Shown piece by piece: positions 24,560 through 35,264 of a DNA stretch of 64,000 bases (the stretch's first letter is position 1; each line of letters opens with the position of its first letter). The DNA lies in NCBI GenBank assembly GCA_940337035.1, contig CALNHX010005879.1:1-64000 (forward strand). Direction: 5' to 3'. The notes under the pieces were generated by a model that did not search any database, was not told the origin of the DNA, and saw only the letters and a list, made by a program, of their open reading frames with translations. A program made the position numbers and the translations under genes. The stretch is from Agriotes lineatus. Taxonomy: Eukaryota; Arthropoda; Insecta; Coleoptera; Elateridae.

Positions 24560-25870
24560 TTGAATAAAAAAACACAATTTCGTTGGAAAAATGTTCTGTT
24601 TCACTTAAAATTTTACAAAAACTGACATGTCACTTGAAATTATACAAAAAACGACATTTTTATCCAATAAGCGATAAAAAATACGCCGTCTCACATAAAT
24701 TTATACAAAAATCGACACCATGTCACATAAATTATACAAAAACTGCCACCATGTCACTTGAAATTATACAAAAACGACATTTTTACTCAATACACGACGA
24801 AAATCGACATCATGTTACATAAACTATGCATAATTTTGCAAATGTTTTACACTTTTTTCTCTAACTTGTTGCAATTTTAGTAAAATTTTAGAAAATCGAC
24901 AGCATCTCCCATGAAAATTTATAAAAATCGGCATCTTGTCACATTAAATTCTGTAAAAACGACAAAAAACAATATTTTTTTTCACAACTTTCATTGAAAA
25001 ATAGTAAAATTTTACGAAAATACGTCTGTGCTGACGACAAATGAAAATAAATTTGAATAGAAACACGCAAAAATTACGAAAAGACGTATGTGTTGACCCC
25101 CAAAGTAACAAAAATTTGAATAAAATCACGCAATCATACAGCATCTCACATAAATTTTCGCAAATATCGACATCATGTCACATAAATTATACAAAAACTG
25201 TCATCACGTCACTTGAAATTATACAAAAAACGATATTTTATTCAACACACGATGAAAATTGAACAAAAATCACGCAATTACAAGCCATCTCACGTAAATT
25301 TTCACAAAAATCGACATCATGTTACATAAACTATGCATAATTTTGCAAATGTTTTAAACTTTTTATAAAATGCATCGCTCAAAATTAAAAGAAATAGCAA
25401 TTTCGTTGAAAAAATCTACTACCACAATCATTTCGATAAACAAAATTCAAAAAATCTTATACTTTTGACGGAAATATATGTATGTTGACCACAAATTAAC
25501 ATAATTTTTAAATAAAAACGCGCAATTCGTTGAAAAAAAATATTCTGACACCACCAAAACACGCAATTTCATTGAAAAATATATATATGTTGTCCACAAA
25601 TTAACATAAATTTGAATAAAAACACGTAATTTTGTTGAAAAAATGTTCTGGCCCCTTCATTTCACTTAAAATTTTACAAAACTGCCATCATAACACTTGA
25701 AATTATACAAAATATATGTATGTTGATCACAAATTAACATAAACCTGAATAAAACACACAATTTCGTTGAAAAATTTGCAAATGTTTTACACTTTTTTAT
25801 AAAATGTATCGCACAAAATTAAAAGAAATCACAATTTTCTAAATTATATCACGCTATTATGAAATCGTAG
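24560..25870. repeat. AT-rich degenerate repeat array, left arm
   Basis: Dozens of diverged short units built around ACATAAATTATACAAAAA, CACTTGAAATTATACAAAAA, CGACATCATG and AATAAAAACACGCAATTTCG. Mirrored at ~29080-30380. Short open frames across it are by-products of the repeats. Confidence 0.75.
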
Positions 25871-26186
25871 ATTGATTTTTTGAAATTTTACACTTTCTAA
25901 CTGTAAAATAACTGCAAATACTAATATTTTAGCTTTAGACTTTGTAATTATTGCAGATTCGAGAAAAAAAACAAAGCAGAGTAGAAATAAAAAACACAAA
26001 CACTTTGTAATAAACAAATATATTGTTCTTATTTCGTATAATACTTAATAATATAAATATAAATGTACAGCAGAATGTCTTATTTCTAAAAATTCGCTAG
26101 CAATTTACAAAACTGTAGTTTGAGGTGCACGACATTTCAAATTAAAAAGACTGCAAGTAATAAAATCAGAAATTCATTGTGTAATT

Positions 26187-26954
26187 TTAAAGTTTAAGAT
26201 GCACCCAATCTAGAATTCCCTTGGTTTTTGGTGTTGATGACATCTGCCTTAGAGGCGTTTTTCTAACGGCCCTTTTTTGGAGGCGTTTCCTTATCGGCGT
26301 TCTTCTGACTGAACCTTTTTGATGTGGACTTGGATGAGTAGCTGGTGTTTTTAATTTATATTCTAAATCGGACTCGCAGTTATCAGTTTCCATTTCGGTT
26401 TTTCCTGTAGTACCAGTCGGGGTTGGCTTCTTTTGCTGTTTAGGTTTAGCTAGCAACACATTAGCAACGTTAAGGTCTTTGATGTACTCAGCAAACTGTA
26501 GGCGTCCGGGTGGATTAATAGTTTTTCGAGGCCGCAGAGTGTCATGAATTAAATCGACTATGTTAGACGCCGGTAAAATTTCACCCTTTATAGTAACGGT
26601 GCCCTTGTGATCCCAGCTCACATCGCTTGAGGTACTCAAAATGCGTAGGAAAACTTCAGGTTTTTTCTTAAAAGTTTTGGGAAGTGTAGATAAAATAACG
26701 GCATTTGATAGGCTGTCACTGGTTGTTTCAATAGGTATTTTGATTGGCTGCCGCGCCTGGTTTGTGAAATGAAGGAATCGTTGTAAAACCTGATTGTACT
26801 GGATCCATTTATCGTGATCAGTTAATTTGGACTTTAAAACTTTTTGCATTTCGTCATCAAGCTGTGATAATATATTTTTCTCCGCATCATCGCCAGACTT
26901 AAGACGTTGGACAAATTCCGGCGATACAATCAACATCTTCCGCTCTTTGTCCAT
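26187..26954 (-). CDS. orphan 255-codon Polinton-associated protein, left copy
   Basis: A complete open frame from ATG at 26954. Residues ~1-70 look helical and charged (PEFVQRLKSGDDAEKN, near 12). Residues ~85-168 form a likely globular domain with LSTLPKTFKKK, VSWDHKGTVTIKGE, PASNIVDLIHDTLRPRK and NPPGRLQFAEYI. Residues ~170-255 are linker and a very basic tail (RRTPIRKRLQKRAVRKTPL, 217-235). The middle domain resembles hypothetical proteins I recall from Polinton/Maverick loci of other animals; I cannot name a function. The basic tail suggests DNA or RNA binding, as in virion core proteins, which is inference. It differs from the right-arm copy by Pro instead of Ala at residue 99. It lies ~100 bp downstream of a tRNA-Leu gene on the same strand. 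Confidence 0.82.
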   Translation of the reverse strand: MDKERKMLIVSPEFVQRLKSGDDAEKNILSQLDDEMQKVLKSKLTDHDKWIQYNQVLQRFLHFTNQARQPIKIPIETTSDSLSNAVILSTLPKTFKKKPEVFLRILSTSSDVSWDHKGTVTIKGEILPASNIVDLIHDTLRPRKTINPPGRLQFAEYIKDLNVANVLLAKPKQQKKPTPTGTTGKTEMETDNCESDLEYKLKTPATHPSPHQKGSVRRTPIRKRLQKRAVRKTPLRQMSSTPKTKGILDWVHLKL

Positions 26955-27053
26955 TTTAGTCGAAAAGGAGCTCAGTCGTTTGTTCTAGTAGAGCCGTCGT
27001 GAATAAACTAGCTTAAAATCAAGACTTTCATAATAAATATAAAAAAAAAATAT

Positions 27054-27134
27054 GACAGGTACGGGAATCGAACCCGTATTCTCTCTCGAGATCAGAACTT
27101 GAATCTGACGCCTTAACCATTCGGCCAACCTGCC
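27054..27134 (-). tRNA. tRNA-Leu (CAA), left arm
   Basis: An 81-nt intronless tRNA with all arms. Acceptor GGCAGGT pairs with ACCTGTC (one G-U). Anticodon stem TCAGA/TCTGA encloses loop TTCAAGT (CAA). It has a long class II variable arm (CTCGAGAGAG), T-arm GGGTTCGATTCCC, and a T-rich pol III terminator downstream. The sequence is identical to the right-arm copy, so both are probably functional or recently converted. Confidence 0.95.
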
Positions 27135-27434
27135 TCCCTATATAAACGAGCACTCTCTGCATAATTAAGAAAACATATAGTTTAAAAAGCCTTCTGCATG
27201 CAATTTCAAACAATATTTCATATAAATTAAGCCATGTACAAATTTCTTAATCAGGTTTTTGATATTTATTTTATCGAAAGATTGGACCCTCAGCTACCGT
27301 TTTATTACTATTTGTCGTGATGCGTCATCGATGAATTTTACAAGAGCCAGCCTGTCTGCGATGTGACGTACGTAATGTATCCACCCCCTTTTATATTAAA
27401 ATTCTACAAAAACAGAGGCCCGACTGATGCCGCA

Positions 27435-27470
27435 CTAACACGTTTTAAACCATTGTACTCTGTTACCTGA
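27435..27470. other. centre loop of the giant palindrome
   Basis: The arms pair inward through TTCTACAAAA.../...TTTTGTAGAA and GATGCCGCA/TGCGGCA, leaving ~36 unpaired bases. No further symmetry or recombination motif is recognised in the loop. Confidence 0.7.
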
Positions 27471-27769
27471 TGCGGCAGCAGTTTGGACCTCTGATTTTGT
27501 AGAATTTTAAAATAAAAAGGTATGGAAACATTGCGTGCGTCACATCGCAGGCAGGATGGCACTTGTAAAATTCATCGATGACGCATCACGACAAATAGTA
27601 ATAAAACGGCAGCTGAGGGTCAAGTCTTTCGATAAAATATATATCAAAACCGATTTAGAAATTTGTACATGGCTTAATTTATATGAAATATTGTTTGAAA
27701 TTGCATGCAGAAGGCTTTTTAAACTATATGTTTTCTTAATTATGCAGAGAGTGCTCGTTTATATAGGGA

Positions 27770-27850
27770 GGCAGGTTGGCCGAATGGTTAAGGCGTCAGA
27801 TTCAAGTTCTGATCTCGAGAGAGAATACGGGTTCGATTCCCGTACCTGTC
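27770..27850 (+). tRNA. tRNA-Leu (CAA), right arm
   Basis: The inverted copy of 27054-27134, with the same stems, CAA anticodon and long variable arm, followed by a run of T (pol III terminator). It lies 99 bp upstream of the right-arm gene. Confidence 0.95.
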
Positions 27851-27949
27851 ATATTTTTTTTTTATATTTATTATGAAAGTCTTGATTTTAAGCTAGTTTA
27901 TTCACGACGGCTCTACTAGAACAAACGACTGAGCTCCATTTCGACTAAA

Positions 27950-28717
27950 ATGGACAAAGAGCGGAAGATGTTGATTGTATCGCCGGAATTTGTCCAACGT
28001 CTTAAGTCTGGCGATGATGCGGAGAAAAATATATTATCACAGCTTGATGACGAAATGCAAAAAGTTTTAAAGTCCAAATTAACTGATCACGATAAATGGA
28101 TCCAGTACAATCAGGTTTTACAACGATTCCTTCATTTCACAAACCAGGCGCGGCAGCCAATCAAAATACCTATTGAAACAACCAGTGACAGCCTATCAAA
28201 TGCCGTTATTTTATCTACACTTCCCAAAACTTTTAAGAAAAAAGCTGAAGTTTTCCTACGCATTTTGAGTACCTCAAGCGATGTGAGCTGGGATCACAAG
28301 GGCACCGTTACTATAAAGGGTGAAATTTTACCGGCGTCTAACATAGTCGATTTAATTCATGACACTCTGCGGCCTCGAAAAACTATTAATCCACCCGGAC
28401 GCCTACAGTTTGCTGAGTACATCAAAGACCTTAACGTTGCTAATGTGTTGCTAGCTAAACCTAAACAGCAAAAGAAGCCAACCCCGACTGGTACTACAGG
28501 AAAAACCGAAATGGAAACTGATAACTGCGAGTCCGATTTAGAATATAAATTAAAAACACCAGCTACTCATCCAAGTCCACATCAAAAAGGTTCAGTCAGA
28601 AGAACGCCGATAAGGAAACGCCTCCAAAAAAGGGCCGTTAGAAAAACGCCTCTACGGCAGATGTCATCAACACCAAAAACCAAGGGAATTCTAGATTGGG
28701 TGCATCTTAAACTTTAA
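27950..28717 (+). CDS. orphan 255-codon Polinton-associated protein, right copy
   Basis: Inverted copy of the left-arm gene, complete from ATG to stop, with a single amino-acid difference (Ala at 99). The domain plan is the same: charged N-terminus, likely globular middle ~85-168, Lys/Arg-rich tail. Two intact copies with almost no divergence, inside arms that elsewhere carry indels, suggest recent duplication, gene conversion or selection on the protein. No signal peptide or membrane helix is seen. Function unknown; a nucleic-acid-binding role is the best guess from the tail. Confidence 0.82.
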   Translation: MDKERKMLIVSPEFVQRLKSGDDAEKNILSQLDDEMQKVLKSKLTDHDKWIQYNQVLQRFLHFTNQARQPIKIPIETTSDSLSNAVILSTLPKTFKKKAEVFLRILSTSSDVSWDHKGTVTIKGEILPASNIVDLIHDTLRPRKTINPPGRLQFAEYIKDLNVANVLLAKPKQQKKPTPTGTTGKTEMETDNCESDLEYKLKTPATHPSPHQKGSVRRTPIRKRLQKRAVRKTPLRQMSSTPKTKGILDWVHLKL

Positions 28718-29079
28718 AATTACACAATGAATTTCTGATTTTATTACTTGCAGTCTTTTTAATTTGAAATGTCGTGCACCTCAAACTACAGTTTTGTAAA
28801 TTGCTAGCGAATTTTTAGAAATAAGACATTCTGCTGTACATTTATATTTATATTATTAAGTATTATACGAAATAAGAACAATATATTTGTTTATTACAAA
28901 GTGTTTGTGTTTCTTATTTCTACTCTGCTTTGTTTTTTTTTCTCGAATCTGCAATAATTACAAAGTCTAAAGTTAAAATATTAGTATTTGCAGTTATTTT
29001 ACAGTTAGAAAGTGTAAAATTTCAAAAAATCAATCTACGATTTCATAATAGCGTGATATAATTTAGAAAATTGTGATTT

Positions 29080-30380
29080 CTTTTAATTTTGTGCGATACA
29101 TTTTATAAAAAAGTGTAAAACATTTGCAAATTTTTCAACGAAATTGTGTGTTTTATTCAGGTTTATGTTAATTTGTGATCAACATACATATATTTTGTAT
29201 AATTTCAAGTGTTATGATGGCAGTTTTGTAAAATTTTAAGTGAAATGAAGGGGCCAGAACATTTTTTCAACAAAATTACGTGTTTTTATTCAAATTTATG
29301 TTAATTTGTGGACAACATATATATATTTTTCAATGAAATTGCGTGTTTTGGTGGTGTCAGAATATTTTTTTTCAACGAATTGCGCGTTTTTATTTAAAAA
29401 TTATGTTAATTTGTGGTCAACATACATATATTTCCGTCAAAAGTATAAGATTTTTTGAATTTTGTTTATCGAAATGATTGTGGTAGTAGATTTTTTCAAC
29501 GAAATTGCTATTTCTTTTAATTTTGAGCGATGCATTTTATAAAAAGTTTAAAACATTTGCAAAATTATGCATACTTTATGTAACATGATGTCGATTTTTG
29601 TGAAAATTTACGTGAGATGGCTTGTAATTGCGTGATTTTTGTTCAATTTTCATCGTGTGTTGAATAAAATATCGTTTTTTGTATAATTTCAAGTGACGTG
29701 ATGACAGTTTTTGTATAATTTATGTGACATGATGTCGATATTTGCGAAAATTTATGTGAGATGCTGTATGATTGCGTGATTTTATTCAAATTTTTGTTAC
29801 TTTGGGGGTCAACACATACGTCTTTTCGTAATTTTTGCGTGTTTCTATTCAAATTTATTTTCATTTGTCGTCAGCACAGACGTATTTTCGTAAAATTTTA
29901 CTATTTTTCAATGAAAGTTGTGAAAAAAAATATTGTTTTTTGTCGTTTTTACAGAATTTAATGTGACAAGATGCCGATTTTTATAAATTTTCATGGGAGA
30001 TGCTGTCGATTTTCTAAAATTTTACTAAAATTGCAACAAGTTAGAGAAAAAAGTGTAAAACATTTGCAAAATTATGCATAGTTTATGTAACATGATGTCG
30101 ATTTTCGTCGTGTATTGAGTAAAAATGTCGTTTTTGTATAATTTCAAGTGACATGGTGGCAGTTTTTGTATAATTTATGTGACATGGTGTCGATTTTTGT
30201 ATAAATTTATGTGAGACGGCGTATTTTTTTATCGCTTATTGGATAAAAATGTCGTTTTTTGTATAATTTCAAGTGACATGTCAGTTTTTGTAAAATTTTA
30301 AGTGAAACAGAACATTTTTCCAACGAAATTGTGTTTTTTTATTCAAAATTATGTTACTTTGTGGTCAATTGCGTTTTTAT
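29080..30380. repeat. AT-rich degenerate repeat array, right arm
   Basis: Inverted counterpart of 24560-25870 with the same unit motifs (TTTTTGTATAATTTCAAGTG, TTTATGTGACATGATGTCG). Confidence 0.75.
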
Positions 30381-31625
30381 TTTCGTCCGTTTGCATTTAT
30401 ACTGGAATTTTTTAAACTAAAATGCAGTTTTTTTATCGATATAATGACACAATTTTAGACGTTTACTTATAAAATAGGGTTCCGTGGCGAGAAGAAACAG
30501 TTTATGCCGAAAGAAGTCGCTGTTTTCGTTAAAATGTTCCAAATACCAATTTACATTAAGTTGTTATATACAAATTGACAGTGAAAAATCTGTACATTTA
30601 CAATAGCATAGTTTGGTTCTTCCACTTTGACAAAAGACCCATCTTGTAAACGTACAATAACTAAAAGTTTTACGGCTTTACAATGCGTTGCATTTATTTA
30701 CTCAACACTTTTCGCGATTTTTTATAGTAATATATTTATGCGGATTTCGCGATTTAAATGAAAAGGGTTAAGGGTTTCTAAAGTAAACATAAAGAACGAG
30801 TTGTGTTCTGCGTGCCGCTATGCAATGACGTCAAAACTTTGAAAGAGAAAGCTATAATAGTCTAGCATCTTATAAATTATTTATTTCTGTCTTTGAACAT
30901 TTAATGTAATTTTTGACGTGAAATATCAGATCGAGGCCTTGTTTAGAAATTGTACGCATATTAACAACACACAAAAATCAAACAGCTAGAAAGGAGACAT
31001 TAAAAAATGTAACTTTATATTGTTTTTAAAATTACAGAGCTATATTATTTTAAAATTTCCATAAATCCAGGTTTTGTGCAGCGTCGTGTTCGGACCGCCA
31101 TTTTATACAAATAAAAACTCCGATTCGTTCTAGAATTATTCCGCTGTTCGATGGGCAATATTTTAAAAATTCCACTCATCGCTGTTCGTACGTTACCAAG
31201 GTTGAACAAAGAGCGACCAGTCTCGACCTGTTTTAAAAAGGGAACTTAGAAAAAATCGCGTAATTTAACCAGAAGCTATTGCGTAATATTATAATGCGTT
31301 TTGAATAAAGTAATGCAGTGATTTCGCTGTTTTAATTATAAAAATAAAGTAATTATTTCATATAGCTTTTCAAATTATGCGCGGTCGAATGGAAATTAAC
31401 CAGAAACTTGGGACAACGACTATATTGCAAATTATAAAATTATTATTAGTAGCAAAGCTGTTGCATATATAATTTTTTTAAAAATTGTGTCTGCCTGTAA
31501 ACACAATATGTTAAACATTCCCTATTCTCATAATATAAATTTTTGAAAAATAGTTTGTTTCAACTCGAACGGTGTGACGGCACAGCTGCGAAATGACGTC
31601 TTGTTCAATTCCTATATGTTCAACA

Positions 31626-31696
31626 GACCTCGATAGCGCAACGGTAAGGTGCTAAGGCTGCTGCCAAGAAAACTCGGGTTCGAATCCCGCTCGTTC
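31626..31696 (+). pseudogene. tRNA-like pseudogene, right arm
   Basis: Inverted copy of 23212-23280. Box A-like and box B sequences are intact and the acceptor stem is unpaired. It has one extra base difference near its 3' end (CTCGTTC). Confidence 0.55.
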
Positions 31697-32200
31697 AGAG
31701 ATTTTTTTAAATTTTAAATATTTCCGCGAGTGAATGCAAGAGAGAGACAGTAGCTTCGAAGAGCGAGATAGATCCACCAGTTTGAATTTCAAATATTTCC
31801 GCGAAAATTCAAATTTAAAAACAACCGCCGTGAGAAGTGCGCGCGCACCAAGATGGCCGACACCCCGGGAGATTTAAATTCAAATAATGGAACTTAGAAA
31901 AAAATCGGAAAAAATTCAAATTTCAAATATTCCCGCCAGAAATCCAAGATGGCCGCCGAAGTCCGACGCGTAATTCCAGAAGCAAATTAAAAAATCTAAT
32001 GCGTAATTTAATCAGTAGCACATATGTAAATTACATATCAAACTTCATATGTGATTAATTAGATCAAACCGCGAAATTAATTAGATCAAACCGCGAAATT
32101 AATTAGATCAAACCGCGAAATCCGCGAATTAAACCGCGAATTAAGGGGGCGTGGCTTAATCGAATTAAAAGGAGTGGGGGGTTTCTCGCCCTCTTCTACT

Positions 32201-32206
32201 CTTCAC
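32201..32206. repeat. right 6-bp target duplication CTTCAC
   Basis: Matches 22737-22742 exactly. Confidence 0.85.
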
Positions 32207-32600
32207 TATTGGCAGTTGTATTGCGAGTTGTTCAGAATTCACTCCCCAAAGGGGTTAAATGAGGTAAATGTTTTATTCGAAAGATCCCCAAATAGCGGGA
32301 ATCACTGCAAGTAATAAATTGAAATTCGGTAAGTCAGTTTCTTTGTCAAAGCGGGAAAAAATATTGGGGTTTTCAGACTCCACGCCGCAAAAGCGTTAAA
32401 TGAGTACATCTATTTTTCTAAAGATTACATTACGCAGTTCTGCTAGTTTAAGCTTAAAAAGAAAAAAAGGTAGTAAACAAGAGCAACTGTATTTTAATTT
32501 GCAAACTCTCCGTTGTGTCAAAATACGATTCACAAATTGTAATAATGATTTAAAAAGAAACTTCGTAACAACTTCATCCTATTTTTAACACATCTTTAGA
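32207..32600. other. no recognisable gene
   Basis: Flanking DNA right of the palindrome. A 62-codon open frame at 32400 has no recognisable features. Confidence 0.5.
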
Positions 32601-32619
32601 AGCAAATTTAGGACCGCTA

Positions 32620-33205
32620 TTAGGGGGTATTGGAAGGGTCTTGCAGTTGTTGAATAAAAAGTGGCTTTGGTAGTACTGGTTGTTGCCGCTTATCATCTGA
32701 GTGTTGCACATTTTGTGTTTGATCAGACCGTTCGTGTATTGCCGATGTTGGATAATAAAGTGGCCTTGCTCGTACTTGTTGTTGCCGCTTATCATTAGAG
32801 TGCTGCACATTTTGTGCTTGATCAGATTGTTGGTCTATTGTCGATGTTGGATAAAAAAGGAGCTTTGGTTTTACTGCTTGTTGCCGCTTATCATCTGAGT
32901 ACTGCACATTGTGTGCTTGATCAGACTGTTAGTTTATTTTTGTTGCAGGATAATATAGTGGCCTTGGTCGTACTTGTTCTTGCCGCTTATCATTCGAGTG
33001 CTGCATATTTTGTGCTTCATCAGATTGATGATGGATAAAAAAATTGCTGTGGTGGTACTTGTTGTTGCCGCTTATCATTTGAGTGCTGCACATTTTGTGC
33101 TTGATTAGATTGTTGGTCTATTGACAATGTTGGATAAAAAAGTGGCTTTGGTGATACTGGTTGTTGCCGCTTATCATCTGAGTACTGCACATTGTGTGCT
33201 TGATC
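32620..33205 (-). repeat. six ~99-bp tandem repeats with coding character
   Basis: Each unit carries GTTGCCGCTTATCAT on the plus strand (near 32682, 32784, 32880, 32980, 33065 and 33165). On the minus strand the units encode a ~33-residue repeat with core QHSDDKRQQ, then a basic/Pro stretch, (F/Y)YPTS and SDQAQNV. Three units (32620-32907) are continuously open; the rest carry one stop and one frameshift. It looks like a decayed exon of a Gln-rich repeat protein, though a chance open minisatellite is possible. Confidence 0.6.
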
Positions 33206-33649
33206 CCTAAATCATTTAAATTGCTTTCAGCATTTCTAATGTATGAACGCTTCTAGTATTCCTTTTGTCAATACGAAGCTTCCACTTAAAACGTCATATT
33301 TCTCCTACGTTTAAATATTTCTTTCTTGAAACTTGAAGGGATTGTCATCTGAAATGCAAAAATACTAAACTTCCATAAAAAGCTAAATTTTAACACAAGG
33401 TGTTCAAAATTCTTTTTAAAATTTCAATATCTTCAATCATTATTTTTTAATTTTTTTATATAGAACACCCTATACTTTATTACAGGCATAAAATAAATAG
33501 TGCCTTAAATTTCTTTCATTTCGTCCCCATCATATTATAACCTATTCAAAAAAGTGATTGCGAAATTAACCTATAATAAAAAAATTACGAGAAAGTTGTA
33601 CTGTTTGGCGCACGGTATATAATAGCACTGGTAGAAACTTCTATTTGAC

Positions 33650-34055
33650 GGTTCACCGGTTTTTTCGTAACCAGGGTTTCTTAGTAAATCAAATTCCATT
33701 TAACCCAAAACCTGATTATAAGCCAATTTTTCAACAGGTTTAGAAACCGGTTTCTAAACCTGTTTAAAAACCGGTTGATGTACCGGTTCGGATACCTATT
33801 TATAAACCAATTCAAAATCGATTCCTAAATCGGTTTACCAATATAATTTAGTTATACTTATAAAATGTGGAAACTACGTAATCGCATCATTTTTATACAG
33901 AACAGACTTTCGAATCAGGTAATTAATGGATTTTGAAGCCCGTTTATAAATCCATTTTAAATCGGTTTATAAACAGTTTTTCAAACCGGTTCGTAACCGG
34001 TTTAGAAAGCGGTTCTTAAACAGGTTTACAGACCAGTTCGAAAACCGACATAACG
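33650..34055. repeat. cluster of AACCGGTT-like palindromes
   Basis: ACCGGTT cores lie at 33655, 33746, 33770, 33782, 33985 and 33996, with weaker forms (AATCGGTTT, AAACAGGTTT) between them. The cores match the recalled Grainyhead/CP2 site (AACCGGTT). It may be a homotypic binding-site cluster or only a degenerate palindromic satellite. Confidence 0.5.
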
Positions 34056-34278
34056 TCGTTAAGCAAAAACCTTTTAACCGTCACATCGATTTCTTGCCAG
34101 CAGTATTATAAACCTTGCACCAAATCTACTAGTGTAAATATTAATTTCATGTAAATTAAGTTTGTTAGTTTAGGAAATAAGTTTTTTTGCTGTAAAATTT
34201 GGAATTAATTTTAGTAGTAGGGGTCGGTGCTTGGGCCGTCACTTTTTGTAGTATACACTTCAGAGAGTCCTTACTATA

Positions 34279-34736
34279 CAGGGTGTATAAAGATTGGAGC
34301 AAAAGCTCCAGGTAGCGATATTCCTTTTACAATTCTGGGTCTGAGTCTTCATAAGCCCTCACGAGCGGTAGATAGAAAACACTTTTTTTTCAGAATGTCA
34401 TCAAGAAAAGTTATTCAAAACGTATAATTGTGGTGCCCTGTAAAATTTCAGAAATATCGGGCTACTTTTATGAAACCATGTTACCAGAAAAGTACTGCTT
34501 CATCTAGTACACACGGTTTCATAAAAGTAAGCCAAAATTTTTTAAACTTAGCATGCGACCATAATTTTACATTTTGAACAACTTTGCTTTACAATATTTT
34601 CACATATTTGAAACAGAAAAAGTACTTTACCTGATAAAATTATGTTTCTAGTATTTTAGTATTAAGGTTTTCGACTCAGAATTGTACAAGGAATATCGCT
34701 ACCTGGAGCTTTTGCGACAATTTATATACTCCTTGT
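34279..34736. mobile_element. ~458-bp MITE with inverted ends
   Basis: TATACAGGGTGTATAAAG at the left and a diverged CTTGTATA end at the right. The inverted block GCTCCAGGTAGCGATATTCC and its complement sit just inside. No coding capacity. Confidence 0.65.
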
Positions 34737-35264
34737 ATAAATTTAGCACCCTCATTTTATGTAGACAATACCAAAATCGATAAGAATCCTGTCACAAGCT
34801 ATGGTACTATTCAAGACGATTTAGATAACATTTACAGGTGGCCTCAAGTGTGGCGTCTACCTTTAAACATTGAGAAATGCATTGTACTTCATTCAGGAAA
34901 AAATAAATCCCGCTACAACGCTACAGCTACAACTTTAATAACTGCATACTCTCGAAAAAAGAACATCATAGTGAATTGGGAGTAGTTATAACCTTCAGCC
35001 CCTTCTGGACGGAACACATTTTGCAACAAATCAAGAAGGCGAACAGAACGTAATGTTTACTCAAGCAAACGCTTATAAAACCACATATTTAAACTTTTAG
35101 TAAATTATAAAAACTATACATACTTCTCATTTCTGAATTAGGTTGCTTAGTTTGGTACCCAGTGCTTATACGCGATCGCAACTGACTAGAGCGTGCTCAA
35201 CGTCGTGGCATGAACGCGGTATGAACCTGACGTTCTTGGAGTGCAGAGAACAAAAATCTGTAAA

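Larger units (their letters stand above)
22743..32200. mobile_element. 9.46-kb palindromic Polinton/Maverick-type element
   Basis: Two inverted arms of ~4.7 kb (22743-27434 and 27471-32200) meet at a ~36-bp loop. The ends are AGTAGAAGAGGGCG... and its complement ...CTCTTCTACT, and a 6-bp direct repeat flanks them. AG...CT ends and 6-bp duplications are established Polinton features. Each arm carries a tRNA-like pseudogene, an AT-rich repeat array, one 255-codon gene and a tRNA-Leu gene. No DNA polymerase B, retroviral-type integrase, packaging ATPase, adenain protease or capsid frame is present, so the element is non-autonomous. The arms differ by scattered substitutions and indels, including a ~36-bp extra segment at ~31885 in the right arm, so they are separate sequences rather than one read twice. 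Confidence 0.85.

Noticed and set aside
24560..25262. Several 60-80-codon open frames in the AT-rich array, mirrored at 29.6-30 kb
   Set aside because: Products are repeats of the array unit (KFIQKST, YTKT-like) with no family resemblance.
24560..25870. A CRISPR-like array
   Set aside because: Units are irregular, diverged and without constant spacers; the sequence is eukaryotic.
27535..27876. 113-codon open frame across tRNA-Leu
   Set aside because: It reads through the tRNA gene and non-coding arm DNA; no domain, and the left arm breaks the frame.
22743..32200. The palindrome as an assembly artefact
   Set aside because: The arms differ by substitutions and by a ~36-bp segment, and a 6-bp direct duplication lies outside both ends; an artefact would give identical arms and no duplication. 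It cannot be fully excluded without reads.
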